Shown here: positions 1 to 9,244 of the stretch, piece after piece
How positions within the stretch are numbered: position 1 is the stretch's first letter
Layout: each line of letters begins with the position of its first letter
Origin: Acidiferrobacterales bacterium
GTDB taxonomy: Bacteria; Pseudomonadota; Gammaproteobacteria; Arenicellales; Poriferihabitantaceae
Direction of reading: 5' to 3'
NCBI GenBank assembly: GCA_019633985.1
Contig: JAHQWE010000096.1
Location: 1-64,000, forward strand
Length of the DNA stretch: 64,000 nt
Position numbers and translations under genes: made by a program
Notes under the pieces: generated by a model
The model's input: only the letters and a program-made list of their open reading frames with translations
What the model was told of the DNA's origin: nothing
Databases searched by the model: none

Positions 1-88
1 GCTCTGCTCAAGGAGCGCAGTTTACAATAGTAAATGAGCACCGCAGAGTAGATCGCAACGCAGTATTGGGCCCAAAGATACTTTATGA

Positions 89-625
89 CTAGAATTCCAC
101 GCCTTGGGCAGCTAATACCCCACTATCAAAAGCATGCTTCACTTTGCGCATCTCGGTTACGGTATCCGCAACGTCGATGACTTCCTGGGGCGCATCTCGA
201 CCTGTCAAGATAAGATGCATCCATTTAGGCTTTTCTTCCTTGACAAAGGTGGCGATTTCTTCTCCAGTGAACCAGCCGTAACCGCAGCAGTAGTTGATTT
301 CATCCAACATGACCAAATCAAATTCTTCAGAGCGAATCTTCTCTTTGGCGAACTCCCAAATTTTACGGCTGGTCTCAATGTCTTTTTCAGGGTTTTTGGT
401 GTCCCAGGTAAACCCGTCTCCCATCGCATGCCATTCAATGTTGTCGAACCGTTCTGCTGCCTGGCTTTCTCCAGTCTTCCATTTGCCTTTGATCAGTTGA
501 ATAACGCACACTTTCAGGCCCCATCCGGCAGCGCGAAATACCACGCCAAATCCGCTGGAAGACTTTCCTTTGCCTTCGCCAGTGTGAACTAATGTGATGC
601 CTTCGCGGCGGTCTCTTGTTTTCAT
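89..625 (-). CDS. cobO: cob(I)yrinic acid a,c-diamide adenosyltransferase (CobO/BtuR family)
   Basis: 178 aa; P-loop 'HTGEGKGKSSSGFGVVFRAAGWG', 'QLIKGKWKTGE', 'DLVMLDEINYCCGYGW', 'LILTGRDAP' typical of CobO/BtuR. Confidence 0.95.
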   Translation of the reverse strand: MKTRDRREGITLVHTGEGKGKSSSGFGVVFRAAGWGLKVCVIQLIKGKWKTGESQAAERFDNIEWHAMGDGFTWDTKNPEKDIETSRKIWEFAKEKIRSEEFDLVMLDEINYCCGYGWFTGEEIATFVKEEKPKWMHLILTGRDAPQEVIDVADTVTEMRKVKHAFDSGVLAAQGVEF

Positions 626-869
626 GAATAAGTTATTGGATACAGATAAAGTGACTGGTCAGCGATCAGCATGGATGGGAGGGGAATGTAAACCGCGTCA
701 AATCAAATTACCGTCAACTTTATGTTGTGGTAAGAATGGTGGAGATTGTATTGCAGTCTGACTGCGAGCGAAACGCAAAAACCCTGCATTGAATATTCTC
801 CCAATCAGGAAAAAATGAATGTATAGATGTTCGAGCGGCGATGAATTAACGGGCATTTCGTTAAATCCA

Positions 870-1544
870 TTAAAATAACCCTCGGTCTGACATCGATACG
901 TATTCGCCGTCACCAATCACCAGATGATCCAACAGTCTGACATCAATCAGCTCCAGAGATTCTCTAAGGCGTTGCGTAAGGGTTGCATCAGACTGGCTCG
1001 GTTCGGCAATGCCAGAGGGGTGGTTATGCGCAAGAATCACCGCTGAAGCATTACGTTCAAGTACGCTTTTCACTACCTCTCTCGGGTGCACTGTGGCCCC
1101 ATTTAATGTGCCGGTAAATAATTCTTCGTAATCAATGACCTGATGCCTGGTATCGAGATAGATCACCGCAAACACCTCTCTTTTAAGATCGCGAAGCTGG
1201 TAGGTCAAGAACTCTGCGGCCTGGCTCGGGCTGCTAAGCGGCCCTTGCTTTCGCAAGGTTTGATCCAAATAACGTCGCCCCAGCTCAAGTGATGCTTGCA
1301 GTAGGGCGTACTTGGCCGGCCCGAGTCCATTGGTGTCGCAAATCGCTTTCTGACTGGCGCCCAGGATTTGTCGTAAACCCCCAAATTTGTCGATTAAATC
1401 GCGGCCAATATCCAGGGCAGTGAGACCTCGAGAACCACTGCGAATAAACAGCGCAAGCAGCTCAGCGTCTGAAAGTGTTCGAGCGCCAGAAGAGAGGAGT
1501 TTTTCTTGCGGCCGCTCCCTGGTCGGCCAATCTTTAATTGCCAT
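870..1544 (-). CDS. radC: RadC family JAB/MPN-domain protein
   Basis: 224 aa; 'MAIKDWPTRERPQEKLLSSGARTLSDAELLALFIRSG' and metal motif 'ILAHNHPSGIAEPSQSD'. Confidence 0.96.
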   Translation of the reverse strand: MAIKDWPTRERPQEKLLSSGARTLSDAELLALFIRSGSRGLTALDIGRDLIDKFGGLRQILGASQKAICDTNGLGPAKYALLQASLELGRRYLDQTLRKQGPLSSPSQAAEFLTYQLRDLKREVFAVIYLDTRHQVIDYEELFTGTLNGATVHPREVVKSVLERNASAVILAHNHPSGIAEPSQSDATLTQRLRESLELIDVRLLDHLVIGDGEYVSMSDRGLF

Positions 1545-1588
1545 GATTACATTCCTTGTAATTCCGTTGGTGCGTTACAATTTAGCCC

Positions 1589-2794
1589 ATGTTTATCCAT
1601 AAAAACAAGCGTGTGCTCGTTGGCGTGACGGGCGGTATCGCTGCCTATAAGAGTCCGGAACTAGTTAGACGATTAAAAGATCGCGGTTGCGATGTCAGAG
1701 TTGTCATGAGTGAAGGAGCAAAAGCGTTTATCACCCCTCTGACGCTACAAGCCGTCAGTGGCAACAAGGTTCACGAAGAGCTTCTGGACGAAGAGGCCGA
1801 GTTGGGAATGGGGCATATTGAACTGGCGCGGTGGGCTGAGCAAATTGTCATCGCACCTGCCACCGCCAACTTTATTGCCAAACTCGCAGCGGGGCGTGCC
1901 GATGATTTGCTTTCCACCCTGGTGTTGGCAACATCCGCGGAGATAGCCGTGGCACCGGCGATGAATCAACAAATGTGGCAGCACCCCAGCACCGCGGAGA
2001 ATTTGAGCCTATTGCAGGATCGAGGAGTACGCGTCATTGGACCCGGTAGCGGTGACCAGGCATGTGGAGAAGTCGGCCCTGGCCGCATGACCGACCCCAC
2101 AGAAATTGCCACCCTGCTTGCGGGTGAGGCTCTGGCGCGTCCGCTAGTGGGCAAGCGCGTGCTGATCACAGCAGGACCCACCTGGGAGGCGATGGATCCG
2201 GTGCGGGGCATTACTAATCATAGCTCCGGCAAAATGGGCTTTGCGCTTGCCGAGGCTGCGCTGGATTGTGGCGCAGAGGTGACGCTGGTAAGCGGCCCAG
2301 TGCATCTCGAAACCCCCGCGGGTGCTACCCGCATCGATGTACGGTCTGCACAGAACATGCTGGAAGCGGTTCTGGAGAATGTGAACAGCGCGGACTATTT
2401 TGTAGCGGTGGCGGCGGTTGCAGATTATCGACCGATCAATGTGGCGGAACAGAAGATTAAAAAAACCGATGAGAGTGACGAGATGACTATTCGGTTGGTC
2501 AAGAACCCGGATATCTTGGCCACCGTTGGCGCCATGCCTAACCGTCCTTACTGTATTGGATTTGCCGCAGAAACAGAAAATCAAATTGCCCATGCGCGCG
2601 CCAAGCTGACCCGTAAAAATGTCGATATCATTGCGGCCAACAATGTGGCGGGGGACGAGGGCGCTTTTGGCAGTGATCAAAATGCGGTGACCTTGATCCA
2701 TCACAATGGCGAAATAGAAATACCTACTAATGATAAATATGCGGTCGCTATTTCGATGTGGCGTCATATTCTTAAACTTGCGAATTCAGCATAG
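1589..2794 (+). CDS. coaBC: bifunctional phosphopantothenoylcysteine decarboxylase / phosphopantothenate-cysteine ligase
   Basis: 401 aa; '[19 protein letters not shown]', 'APAMNQQMW', '[25 protein letters not shown]'. Confidence 0.97.
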   Translation: MFIHKNKRVLVGVTGGIAAYKSPELVRRLKDRGCDVRVVMSEGAKAFITPLTLQAVSGNKVHEELLDEEAELGMGHIELARWAEQIVIAPATANFIAKLAAGRADDLLSTLVLATSAEIAVAPAMNQQMWQHPSTAENLSLLQDRGVRVIGPGSGDQACGEVGPGRMTDPTEIATLLAGEALARPLVGKRVLITAGPTWEAMDPVRGITNHSSGKMGFALAEAALDCGAEVTLVSGPVHLETPAGATRIDVRSAQNMLEAVLENVNSADYFVAVAAVADYRPINVAEQKIKKTDESDEMTIRLVKNPDILATVGAMPNRPYCIGFAAETENQIAHARAKLTRKNVDIIAANNVAGDEGAFGSDQNAVTLIHHNGEIEIPTNDKYAVAISMWRHILKLANSA

Positions 2795-2802
2795 AAGAAA
2801 AA

Positions 2803-3261
2803 ATGAAGAAAAAAATAGATCTGAAAATTTTGGATCCTCGTGCCCGCGATGAATTTGGCTTACCTGCTTATGCTACAGAGGGTTCAGCTGGGCTTGATTT
2901 GCGAGCTTGTCTGGATACTCGGCTGGAGTTGCATCCCGGCCAAACCGAGCTGATTCCAACAGGATTATCGATTCATATCGCAGATCCGTCTCTTGCGGCG
3001 ATGATATTGCCGCGTTCTGGCCTTGGCCATAAACATGGGATTGTGCTCGGAAACCTCACGGGCCTGATTGATTCCGATTACCAGGGTCAGCTGTTCGTAT
3101 CCTGTTGGAATCGTGGACAAACACTTTATGTGATCGAGCCAGGTGAGCGAATTGCACAGCTAGTGATTGTTCCGGTTGTTCAAGCGGAATTTCATATTGT
3201 GGAAGATTTCGAAACGACAGATAGGGCAGATAAGGGCTTCGGTTCCACGGGCGCGCAATAG
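2803..3261 (+). CDS. dut: dUTP diphosphatase
   Basis: 152 aa; 'GSAGLDLRA', '[26 protein letters not shown]', C-terminal 'DKGFGSTG'; follows coaBC as in many gammaproteobacteria. Confidence 0.97.
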   Translation: MKKKIDLKILDPRARDEFGLPAYATEGSAGLDLRACLDTRLELHPGQTELIPTGLSIHIADPSLAAMILPRSGLGHKHGIVLGNLTGLIDSDYQGQLFVSCWNRGQTLYVIEPGERIAQLVIVPVVQAEFHIVEDFETTDRADKGFGSTGAQ

Positions 3262-3297
3262 GGTGCCTCTGCTGTTTTCCCCTGTGGGATCGGCAAG

Positions 3298-4212
3298 ATG
3301 TCCGATAGTCTGAACGAAGGGCATCGATCGGATAATCAGCTTTTTGGGGTTGGTCTGTATTTACTGGCACTGGTCGCAGTGGTCATGATCAGTATGCTGG
3401 TCAAATACACCAGTGACCGCGTGCCTCTAGTTCAGCTGTTGTTCTTTCGCTTTAGTATTTGCCTGATTCCCCTTATCCTCATAGGGAAGCTCTCAGGTTC
3501 GCCATTAAAACTGCGAACAAATCGTTACAAAGATCATCTTATACGCGGAATTGCCGGTATGTGCAGTATCGGGTTTTATTTCGTTGCGGTAAGTCAAATC
3601 CCGCTCGCAGCGGCAACCGCTATCGCTTATTCGGTTCCCATCTTTTGCGCGGTGCTGTCGATTCCTATATTGGGTGAATTAATTGGCTTGCGGAGATGGG
3701 CGGCGGTAGTTATCGGTTTCTTTGGTGTCCTCATTGTCTCTTGGCCGGGGTCGGGTGTACTTGGTGTCGGTGTGGTGGCTGCAATCGGTTCTGCAGTTTC
3801 CGGTGCTTTGGTCGTGATCTATTTAAGAAAGCTCAGCGATACCGAACACCCGCTCACTTCCAGTTTGCTATACAACTCTCTAGGTACTGTCGTATTCCTG
3901 GTTTTATGTTTAGGGTTAGGATGGACGCCAATTCAACCTGGTGACTGGGTTTGGGTGCTGGCGATAGGCGGGTTGGCAGGCTTTCAGCAACTTTGTTTCG
4001 CCAATGCGTTTCGGTTTGCCGAGGCCACGTTTCTCGCCCCGTTTGAATACACTACGTTGATCATGGCAGCGGTTGGTGGTTATTTGATTTGGCGTGAGGT
4101 GCCTGGTGTAACCACCTGGGTAGGGGGCGCAATTATTATCCTTTCAGGACTTTTTATGTTGTATCGACGGAGGAGAGTTGAGAGTCCTGAACGGGTCACT
4201 CCACGAGTTTGA
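3298..4212 (+). CDS. DMT superfamily (EamA-like) transporter
   Basis: 304 aa; about 10 hydrophobic segments, two-fold EamA-like repeat. Confidence 0.85.
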   Translation: MSDSLNEGHRSDNQLFGVGLYLLALVAVVMISMLVKYTSDRVPLVQLLFFRFSICLIPLILIGKLSGSPLKLRTNRYKDHLIRGIAGMCSIGFYFVAVSQIPLAAATAIAYSVPIFCAVLSIPILGELIGLRRWAAVVIGFFGVLIVSWPGSGVLGVGVVAAIGSAVSGALVVIYLRKLSDTEHPLTSSLLYNSLGTVVFLVLCLGLGWTPIQPGDWVWVLAIGGLAGFQQLCFANAFRFAEATFLAPFEYTTLIMAAVGGYLIWREVPGVTTWVGGAIIILSGLFMLYRRRRVESPERVTPRV

Positions 4213-4650
4213 CTAAAAACTCTGCAGACAATAAAACTCAGAATAAGCGTAATCCTCAATAAACAATCCAATACAGTCTTTCTCCCTTGAAAAAGTAACA
4301 TTCTCATCCAGTCCTGAGATAAGAATCGAAACAGAATGTGGTGTCGAATCCTGCATCTTCCATGTATACCAATTAGGTTGGTCTTCAATCGTATCCTTCG
4401 GAGTGTAAGTGGTTCTGTTTCCCTTGAAAATATATGCAAGGTTGTCATAAGAACGCTCCAGATTTTTGATTAGTCTCGGTGGGAGGCTAACGTCGTTTTG
4501 ACGAAGAGATTGTTCCGTTTTGCTTTTATTGAGAACCCAGACGCCTTCGAGTTCGGCATCATCGGCGAAACCCACTTGGCTCACCAATAAAAAGCCAACG
4601 ATGCAAACCTTTACTGGGCTCGTTGCAAGTAAAAAAGGAATCCGCGTCAA
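4213..4650 (-). CDS. hypothetical secreted protein
   Basis: 145 aa ORF with N-terminal signal-like segment 'VCIVGFLLVSQVGFADD'; 'LEGVWVLNKSKTEQS' lipocalin-like start. Confidence 0.6.
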   Translation of the reverse strand: MTRIPFLLATSPVKVCIVGFLLVSQVGFADDAELEGVWVLNKSKTEQSLRQNDVSLPPRLIKNLERSYDNLAYIFKGNRTTYTPKDTIEDQPNWYTWKMQDSTPHSVSILISGLDENVTFSREKDCIGLFIEDYAYSEFYCLQSF

Positions 4651-5114
4651 CGAATCCGCTCCAGTTTTTCTGGTTTTAACTGCTGCTTGGATTGCAGTTT
4701 ATCGGTCTCTAGCCAATTCTTGGCAGTTTGAATATTGCGCTGAGCAACACTTTGAAATTCCGCGCTCTCAGAGACTTGTTCAAACTGCTCGATCGCTTCC
4801 TCAAACAGACCCTGGTCAAAAAAACTAACCCCTAGACCGTAGAGCGCGCTATCGCGCGTTTCTTCGGTTTCGAACTTTAGCGCTTGACGAAAACACTTGG
4901 CTGCCCGACGGGGTTTGTTGTCTGCGTCGTAGCATTGTCCAAGCGCCAGCCAGGCCAGACTGTCCTCCGGCCAATAAACCAATGCTTCCTTAAATGCGCT
5001 GATTGCACTGCGGTAGTCATTAGTTTCAAAAAACACAATGCCTTTGCCGTACAGACTGTGGTCGATTTCACCGCGGAGATCCTCGGGTGCAGATGGGGTG
5101 GGATTCATATTCAT
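4647..5114 (-). CDS. TPR-repeat protein
   Basis: 155 aa; TPR-like 'YGKGIVFFETNDYRSAISAFKEALVYWPEDSLAWLALGQCYDADNKPRRAAKCFRQAL'. Confidence 0.75.
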   Translation of the reverse strand: MNMNPTPSAPEDLRGEIDHSLYGKGIVFFETNDYRSAISAFKEALVYWPEDSLAWLALGQCYDADNKPRRAAKCFRQALKFETEETRDSALYGLGVSFFDQGLFEEAIEQFEQVSESAEFQSVAQRNIQTAKNWLETDKLQSKQQLKPEKLERIR

Positions 5115-5205
5115 TGCTCCTTTGGCAGGTGTGGCGGTCAGTTTTAGACAGATTCAGTCTAAACAATTTAAGATAGATGGACAAATACCTCTTGCATCGA
5201 AATAT

Positions 5206-5415
5206 TCACCCTATATCACTTTCCGCCAAACTGTCTTTCTCAAATGCGAGCTGAATACGCTCTACATAATCAAGCAATCCACAGGCCGAATTGCTGTATT
5301 CCGCAAAAACAGGTTCGACATCCCGTTTATAAGGCTTTCCCCGCGAATCGTAATACACTTTGAATACCCCAAATCCCTTTGCGGTTTGGATCACTCGATA
5401 GTTGGTGGCACTCAT
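5206..5415 (-). CDS. small hypothetical protein
   Basis: 69 aa ORF in the same orientation as neighbours; no recognised domain. Confidence 0.4.
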   Translation of the reverse strand: MSATNYRVIQTAKGFGVFKVYYDSRGKPYKRDVEPVFAEYSNSACGLLDYVERIQLAFEKDSLAESDIG

Positions 5416-5469
5416 ATCAGCCTTTGATCTTTAACTGGAATGGCATTCGAATTTATGTTGGCGACGAGT

Positions 5470-5769
5470 TTAGACCTGGTCCCTCTTTTGAACAAATCCG
5501 ACTATACCGTGCGCAAAGTAGCGATTTGCCACTAGTGAGTAGATAGGATAGCCAATGGCTCCTGTCATTGCACCATTCAAGGCACCCACCAGTGGCCCCA
5601 GTAAAACCAGCATTAACGCCGCTCTGGGATTGCCACTAAATATGAATAGAATGGGGGCCATCAAAATCATACCGCAAAATCCCACCATGGCAGAAATAGC
5701 TACAATGGATTTAAAGCTGAGCCTCACCCCTTTTAATTCAAGTGGCTGTTCTTTAGTTCTTTCTTTCAT
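5470..5769 (-). CDS. small membrane protein
   Basis: 99 aa with two hydrophobic segments; lies 3' of the PP2C gene on the same strand. Confidence 0.5.
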   Translation of the reverse strand: MKERTKEQPLELKGVRLSFKSIVAISAMVGFCGMILMAPILFIFSGNPRAALMLVLLGPLVGALNGAMTGAIGYPIYSLVANRYFAHGIVGFVQKRDQV

Positions 5770-5821
5770 AGTCTATTTATTGCAAGCTAGTCGCCCCGAT
5801 GTTTTTTGGGGAGACCTCTAG

Positions 5822-6628
5822 CTATCTGTTTCGTCTGAAGGCTAATACCGTCAAATCATCGGGATGGTTGGGAGAAGTTGTGGATCCGCTTAACATGGTT
5901 CTTCTGCAATCAACGATCAAATCTTCAAGTCCCTGCTCCAGCGGGCCTTTTCGGATTCCCTCTACTACCTGGTGTTGGTATAAGTTGTCGCAGAGTCCAT
6001 CACTGGCAATCACGATGGTATCGTAGCGACCGAGTTTGATTCTGGGACCAACTTCGATACGCATCTCTTCGCTGCCCACAACGTTTGACACCAGGTTGCG
6101 GTCGCTGTGCATCATGGCTTCCTGTTCAGTCAACTGGCCCGATTCCTCCATATAACCGGTTGGAGAGTGCGAAACACTGCTGAACTTTATTGCTCCACGT
6201 TGCCCGGTAATTAGCACCGTTGAATCACCGATATGGAATGGGCGGGCAACATCATGATCGAACTCCACGGCTGCCAGGGTGGTCGCTCCACCATTACCAT
6301 TTTCCAGAATTGCCTGATTGGCACTATCGATTGCTACCAACAGCGCGGTCGAAGCATCCTCTAGATCCCGGTCTGAGAGCGCTTCGAGGATAATGGAAAT
6401 AGCAAGTTGTGATGCAGCATCGCCAGCGGGTAATCCCCCCAGTCCATCTGCAACTAAGAACACCCAGTGATTTTCACTCAGTCGGATCCAACCGGCGCAA
6501 TCTTCATTCGGACGATTCTTGGTCGGACTTACCGAAGTGAACATGGCAAACTGACAGTGGTCATGTTGCTCGTAGGCAAGACGAGGCTCTGTCGATGAAT
6601 AAAATGAAGCACTTAGCGGCTCTGCCAT
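5822..6628 (-). CDS. PP2C-family protein phosphatase
   Basis: Motifs 'NRPNEDCAGW', 'VADGLGGLPAGDAAS', 'IASDGLCDNL', 'HPDDLTVLAF'; start chosen at MAEPLSASF (ATG at 6628), which overlaps the upstream kinase stop; the track gives a longer start at 6709. Confidence 0.88.
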   Translation of the reverse strand: MAEPLSASFYSSTEPRLAYEQHDHCQFAMFTSVSPTKNRPNEDCAGWIRLSENHWVFLVADGLGGLPAGDAASQLAISIILEALSDRDLEDASTALLVAIDSANQAILENGNGGATTLAAVEFDHDVARPFHIGDSTVLITGQRGAIKFSSVSHSPTGYMEESGQLTEQEAMMHSDRNLVSNVVGSEEMRIEVGPRIKLGRYDTIVIASDGLCDNLYQHQVVEGIRKGPLEQGLEDLIVDCRRTMLSGSTTSPNHPDDLTVLAFRRNR

Positions 6629-7350
6629 TGCATATTTTCCAAATAGTTTCTCAGTTGACTGGCGCTGCGAAATTTTTTCAATATCAAACTGCTTTTCAAT
6701 CCGCAGCAAATCGCCTTGACCTCTTTAGGATGCCTGGCATAGGCTTTAGCGCCTCCCAACACATCGTAAAATACTCTGATCAAATCACAAATATCATTTT
6801 GATAGTTTTCCTTACTTGGTTTGCCCCAGTTGAACATGTCCAGTACTTTCAGTTCAAACCCCAAACCAAAGCGTTGGACAATAATATTCTCTAAATGTAA
6901 ATCACCATGGTATTCCTTGGTAGCATGGATACTCTCTATTCCCAAACTCAGAGCGTGGAGTAAATGGACGGCCTGGAATGGGTTCAGTTTCTTGCCTTTC
7001 TGCGATTTGAGGAACTTGGAGAGAAGTTCGCCTTCCACATACTCTGAGATCAGTACCGAAATTGGATTCCCCAGAAACTCGAAGGTTTCTAGTGAGTGGT
7101 ATTGAATCACCATATGACATTGGCGTAATTTGTGTAATTTACGGGCATAGGATTTAAGCGTCTTATCGCCTGGATTTCTCTGTGGGAAAAATAGCTTGGC
7201 AGTACGTACGACCCCGGTACGTAATTCCTTGACGAGATACACTTCGCCCTCCCAACCGGCGCCCAGAATTTCAATTACCTTGAATTTGTCGCCAATACGC
7301 TCTCCTGGTTTCAGCTTGAAGCGATCAACTGACAGCGTCTTCCTAGTCAT
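6613..7350 (-). CDS. atypical serine/threonine protein kinase
   Basis: 245 aa; 'ILGAGWEGEVYLV' glycine loop, 'TAKLFF' lysine, catalytic loop 'YHGDLHLENIIV', 'KVLDMFNWG' in DFG position. Confidence 0.83.
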   Translation of the reverse strand: MTRKTLSVDRFKLKPGERIGDKFKVIEILGAGWEGEVYLVKELRTGVVRTAKLFFPQRNPGDKTLKSYARKLHKLRQCHMVIQYHSLETFEFLGNPISVLISEYVEGELLSKFLKSQKGKKLNPFQAVHLLHALSLGIESIHATKEYHGDLHLENIIVQRFGLGFELKVLDMFNWGKPSKENYQNDICDLIRVFYDVLGGAKAYARHPKEVKAICCGLKSSLILKKFRSASQLRNYLENMQWQSR

Positions 7351-7386
7351 TTAGATTACTTGTGCTTCCTCGCGCTACTGGTCGTT

Positions 7387-8667
7387 CTATACTGCCGCTA
7401 GCGCCTGATCAATATCCCAAAGAATATCTTCCACCGACTCGAGGCCAACTGACAATCGAATCATATCGGGCGTGATTCCGGCATTCTCTAACCCTTCTTC
7501 GCTCAGCTGTCGATGGGTGGTGGAAGCGGGATGGATGACCAGTGTTTTAGCGTCGCCGATATTTGCAAGGTGGCTCATAAAGCTCACATTTTCGATAAAT
7601 TTTGCCCCGGATACCTCACCACCGTGAATGCCGAACGTCATAATTGAGCCGCCACCGCGCGGCAGATATTGCTCGCACAAAGCAAAGTACTGGTTCTCAG
7701 GATCTCCAGCGTACTTTACCCAAGATACCTTGGGATGCGCCTTCAAGTGTTCTGAAACTCGTTTTGCGTTGTCAACGTGGCGATCCATTCTAAGCGGAAG
7801 TGTTTCAAGCCCTTGCAAAAGCATGAAGGCATTGAACGGGCTTAGGGTCGGGCCGAGGGTGCGTGCCGTTTCACAGCGTACCTTCATGGTAAAACCAAAG
7901 TCCCCAAAGGTCTCGTAAAATCTTACGCCGTGATAGCCCTCGGATGGTTCGGTCATATCTGGATAAAGGCCGTTATCCCAGGGGAAACCCCCCGACTCTA
8001 CAATGATGCCTCCCATCGAGGTGCCATGCCCGCAAATAAATTTGGTTGCTGAGTGCACTACGATATCAGCGCCATACTCCATTGGTCGGCAGAGGTAGGG
8101 GGTGGCAAAGGTGTTATCAATGACAAATACGATGCCATGTTCATGCGCCACTTTCGCCACGGCCTCAATATCCAAAACATTATTGTTTGGGTTGCCGACA
8201 GTTTCAGCATAAATCACACGGGTTTTATCGGTAATCGCCCGCGCAAAATTCTGCGGATCGTCTGGGTCAACAAACGTGGTGGAGATTCCCATTCTTTTAA
8301 ATGTCACACCAAACTGGGAGATCGTGCCGCCATAGAGGGTACTGGCGGAAACAATCTCATCGCCACTCTTCAGAATAGTTAAAAGTGCCGCCATTTGTGC
8401 TGCCATGCCGGTACTTGTTGCGACCGCCGCGCGCCCCCCCTCCAACGCCGCCATACGTTCTTCGAACATCGCGGTTGTTGGATTGCTGAGACGGGTGTAA
8501 ACATTGCCGAAGGTTTGCAGGTTGAACAAGCTGGCAGCATGATCAGTATCGTCAAATACGTAAGATGCGGTTTGGTATATCGGCGTAGCGCGGGAACCTG
8601 TTGCGGGGTCAGGTTGGGTGCCGGCATGCAAACACAGGGTTTCAAAACCGAATTCTCTATCACTCAT
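7387..8667 (-). CDS. metY: O-acetylhomoserine aminocarboxypropyltransferase (Cys/Met metabolism PLP enzyme)
   Basis: 426 aa; 'FGFETLCLHAGTQPDPATGSRATPIYQTASYVF', PLP lysine 'VVHSATKFICGHGTSMGGIIV'. Confidence 0.92.
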   Translation of the reverse strand: MSDREFGFETLCLHAGTQPDPATGSRATPIYQTASYVFDDTDHAASLFNLQTFGNVYTRLSNPTTAMFEERMAALEGGRAAVATSTGMAAQMAALLTILKSGDEIVSASTLYGGTISQFGVTFKRMGISTTFVDPDDPQNFARAITDKTRVIYAETVGNPNNNVLDIEAVAKVAHEHGIVFVIDNTFATPYLCRPMEYGADIVVHSATKFICGHGTSMGGIIVESGGFPWDNGLYPDMTEPSEGYHGVRFYETFGDFGFTMKVRCETARTLGPTLSPFNAFMLLQGLETLPLRMDRHVDNAKRVSEHLKAHPKVSWVKYAGDPENQYFALCEQYLPRGGGSIMTFGIHGGEVSGAKFIENVSFMSHLANIGDAKTLVIHPASTTHRQLSEEGLENAGITPDMIRLSVGLESVEDILWDIDQALAAV

Positions 8668-8701
8668 GGTATTGGATTTTGGTTAGCGTTCAAATGCTAT
8701 T

Positions 8702-9172
8702 TCAGTTCGCAATAAACTTGTTGCGCTGGGAAGAAATCACTCTGGTGTTTACACCAATGAAGTTGAGCCCGCCGAACAAACGAGCGTGTTCAATTTTCAT
8801 ACATCGATCTTCGACATAATCCAGCCCCGTATTTTCCACGATGTCTCTGGTTTCTGCGTTCTTGATGCCAAGCTGCAACCAAACGGAGCGGGCCCCAATT
8901 TCTATCGCCTGCATGGCATAGCCGGGAGTGGTGTCCGCCCGTTGGAACAGGTCAACCATATCCACCTTGTCGGGTATGGAAGCGAGATCTGGATAACATT
9001 TTTCTCCGAGAACTTCCGTGTAGTTAGGATTAACTGGAATAATTCGATAGCCGTGATGTTGCATATATTTCGCTGCAAAAAAACTGGGTCGAAACCATTT
9101 TGCGGATAAGCCGACCACCGCAATGGTTTTGTTTTCGGCAAGAATGCGGCGCAATGTTGGGATGTCTGGCAT
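8702..9172 (-). CDS. CoA-binding domain protein (YccU-like)
   Basis: 156 aa; 'IAVVGLSAKWFRPSFFAAKYMQHHGYRIIPVNP', 'DMVDLFQRADTTPGYAMQAIEIGARSVWLQLGI'. Confidence 0.88.
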   Translation of the reverse strand: MPDIPTLRRILAENKTIAVVGLSAKWFRPSFFAAKYMQHHGYRIIPVNPNYTEVLGEKCYPDLASIPDKVDMVDLFQRADTTPGYAMQAIEIGARSVWLQLGIKNAETRDIVENTGLDYVEDRCMKIEHARLFGGLNFIGVNTRVISSQRNKFIAN

Positions 9173-9244
9173 AAGACTAGGGTGTATAACCGAAAGGGAA
9201 AGAATACTATGATTCGAAGATGAAACAAGTGATATCTCAAGACG

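Noticed and set aside
698-916. 72-aa minus-strand ORF between cobO and radC
   Set aside because: Overlaps the radC 3' end in another frame and shows no protein-like features.
2144-2767. 207-aa minus-strand ORF
   Set aside because: Fully antisense to coaBC, which has strong family evidence.
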